Assembly: GCA_910577785.1 (NCBI GenBank)
Contig: CAJTNT010000083.1
Location: 1 to 7,105 of the forward strand
Direction: 5' to 3'
Origin: an uncultured Lachnospiraceae bacterium
Lineage (GTDB): Bacteria > Bacillota > Clostridia > Lachnospirales > Lachnospiraceae
Length of the DNA: 7,105 bases
The position numbers and the translations under genes are program-made. Shown in pieces: positions 6,630-7,105 of this stretch. Under the pieces are notes generated by a model. It worked only from the letters and a program-made list of their open reading frames with translations, was not told the origin of the DNA and did no database searches. Position 1 is the first letter of the stretch. Each line of letters opens with the position of its first letter.

Positions 6630-6792
6630 ATATGCACAAAAAAGTGCGGGTATTATCTTGCAGAGCAACAGTCATTCTTTTATATGTTCACAAGTTATCC
6701 ACACGAAAAAATGGTAAAAGTGGCTATAAAACGACTTATGCACCGAGTTGTCCACATTATCCACAGACAGGAACGGGCTTTCTTGTGGAAAA
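6630..6792. promoter_or_regulatory. DnaA-box cluster
   Basis: Two perfect TTATCCACA boxes lie at 6695-6703 and 6757-6765 on the + strand. One-mismatch boxes are ATATGCACA (6630-6638), TTATGCACC (6736-6744), TTGTCCACA (6748-6756, directly abutting the second perfect box) and, on the - strand, TTTTCCACA (6784-6792). Six matches within one mismatch in 163 bp is dense for non-coding DNA, and three are packed in 30 bp (6736-6765). The family role would be binding of the initiator DnaA, either to titrate it or to regulate a nearby gene. No dnaA, dnaN or other origin gene is visible here. Confidence 0.6.
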
Positions 6793-6960
6793 CATAAGGA
6801 GAATAAGCGAAAGCGTGTTTTGTTAAAATACACGAAAATAGTGATTTCCGAAAAAATTTGTCACAAATGCATTGACAGTAACAGATTGGGACAAGGACAG
6901 AAAATTGTCTAAAAATAGAGGGTGTTTTTCTAAAAATATTAGAAATAATAACAAAAGATG
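6793..6960. other. AT-rich non-coding segment upstream of hpf, with a dyad and a direct repeat
   Basis: No gene is supported in this part of the 505-bp gap between the hydrolase and hpf. A perfect dyad, TTTCTAA (6927-6933) and TTAGAAA (6939-6945) around AAATA, ends 15 bp before the hpf -35 box. TCTAAAAATA occurs at 6908-6917 and again at 6929-6938, 21 bp apart, the second copy being part of the dyad. These could be operator half-sites or an A-tract upstream element for the hpf promoter. The segment before the DnaA boxes (6589-6629) shows nothing recognisable. Confidence 0.4.
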
Positions 6961-6989
6961 TTGGAAAAAATCCGGGAATATGATATAAT
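6961..6989 (+). promoter_or_regulatory. Extended -10 sigma-A promoter of hpf
   Basis: TTGGAA (6961-6966) and a perfect TATAAT (6984-6989) are 17 bp apart, and the -10 carries the TGn extension (TGATATAAT, 6981-6989). Transcription should begin near 6996, giving a leader of about 57 nt. This is the strongest-looking promoter in the window, fitting an abundantly made ribosome factor. Confidence 0.85.
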
Positions 6990-6999
6990 CATACTACAG

Positions 7000-7022
7000 C
7001 GATCAAGGGACATGTTTGATCG
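7000..7022 (+). promoter_or_regulatory. Stem-loop in the hpf leader
   Basis: CGATCAA (7000-7006) and TTGATCG (7016-7022) are perfect inverted arms around a 9-nt loop, extendable by a G-U pair. It sits only a few bases after the predicted transcription start and ends about 15 nt before the ribosome site, so it may stabilise the 5' end of the mRNA or serve as an operator. Confidence 0.45.
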
Positions 7023-7052
7023 TGAGATTATGTGCGAAGGGATGTGGACAGA

Positions 7053-7105
7053 ATGAAGTTTATTATCAGCGGTAAGAACATTGATGTAACGCCTGGATTA
7101 AAGGC
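7053..7105 (+). CDS. hpf: Ribosome hibernation-promoting factor, HPF/RaiA family (3'-truncated)
   Basis: Only the first 17 codons plus two bases are in the window, reading MKFIISGKNIDVTPGLK and then an incomplete codon. This matches the first beta strand and following turn of the HPF/YfiA (RaiA) family (pattern M-x-I-x-I-x-G-K-N-I-x-V-T-x-x-L). Family members bind the 30S subunit at the mRNA/tRNA channel and silence or dimerise ribosomes in stationary phase. Firmicutes usually carry the long form of about 175-190 residues, whose C-terminal domain makes 100S dimers; this cannot be checked here. AAGGGA (7037-7042), 10 nt upstream of the ATG, is a plausible ribosome site. It has its own extended -10 promoter and a leader hairpin. 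In Firmicutes this gene often precedes secA, so secA is a reasonable expectation beyond the window. Confidence 0.8.
   Translation, partial: MKFIISGKNIDVTPGLK

Noticed and set aside
6658..6686. Weak promoter TTGCAG-N17-TATATG in the gap after the terminator
   Set aside because: Both boxes are poor matches and no gene or structured RNA follows; it is expected by chance in AT-rich DNA.
6418..6826. Short + strand open frames (about 78-99 codons) across the hydrolase end and the gap
   Set aside because: They run through the intrinsic terminator or the DnaA boxes, lack ribosome sites and show no protein-like pattern.
6872..6900. Perfect TTGACA at 6872-6877 as a second hpf promoter
   Set aside because: No acceptable -10 hexamer lies 16-18 bp downstream (GGACAG region).
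6630..6960. Chromosomal origin of replication (oriC) formed by the DnaA boxes and the AT-rich segment
   Set aside because: No dnaA, dnaN, rpmH or other origin neighbour is visible, and hpf is not a usual oriC flank. Kept as a DnaA-box cluster only.

Overview
The window looks like chromosome of a Gram-positive anaerobe of the Clostridia, most likely Lachnospiraceae. This is inferred from GC-rich coding regions separated by very AT-rich gaps, strong GGAGG ribosome binding sites, sigma-A type promoters (TTGACT/TTGACA/TTGGAA with 17-bp spacers), a secreted SH3b-NlpC/P60 hydrolase with a Glu/Thr-rich linker, and the start of a ribosome hibernation factor gene. All supported genes are on the + strand. 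No mobile element, CRISPR array, tRNA or rRNA was seen.

Layout: (1) 1-1559 is the C-terminal part of a duplicated FtsX/MacB-type ABC transporter permease, cut by the window edge. (2) A good promoter at 1632-1660 starts a probable three-gene unit: an orphan HMGL-like (DRE-TIM) aldolase (1712-2686), an SDR oxidoreductase that resembles the EF-P 5-aminopentanone reductase YmfI more than housekeeping FabG (2767-3498), and a canonical NADPH thioredoxin reductase TrxB (3495-4436). The last two are translationally coupled by an ATGA overlap. (3) A 290-bp AT-rich gap holds a 15-bp direct repeat at 21-bp spacing, a sigma-A promoter, and an 11-bp-period WalR-like direct repeat overlapping a perfect dyad. 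It leads into (4) a secreted cell-wall peptidase (4727-6547) that ends at a clear intrinsic terminator (6559-6588). (5) A 505-bp non-coding stretch (6548-7052) carries a cluster of DnaA boxes, two of them perfect TTATCCACA, then an AT-rich section with a dyad and a direct repeat, and an extended -10 promoter. (6) The first 18 codons of a long-form hpf/raiA gene close the window.

The genes read as ordinary cell physiology: envelope transport, carbonyl and thiol redox chemistry, wall remodelling and ribosome hibernation. I do not see a convincing new multi-gene system. The points most worth a second look are the DnaA-box cluster away from dnaA, the WalR-like element in front of the wall hydrolase, and the aldolase-SDR-TrxB gene set.
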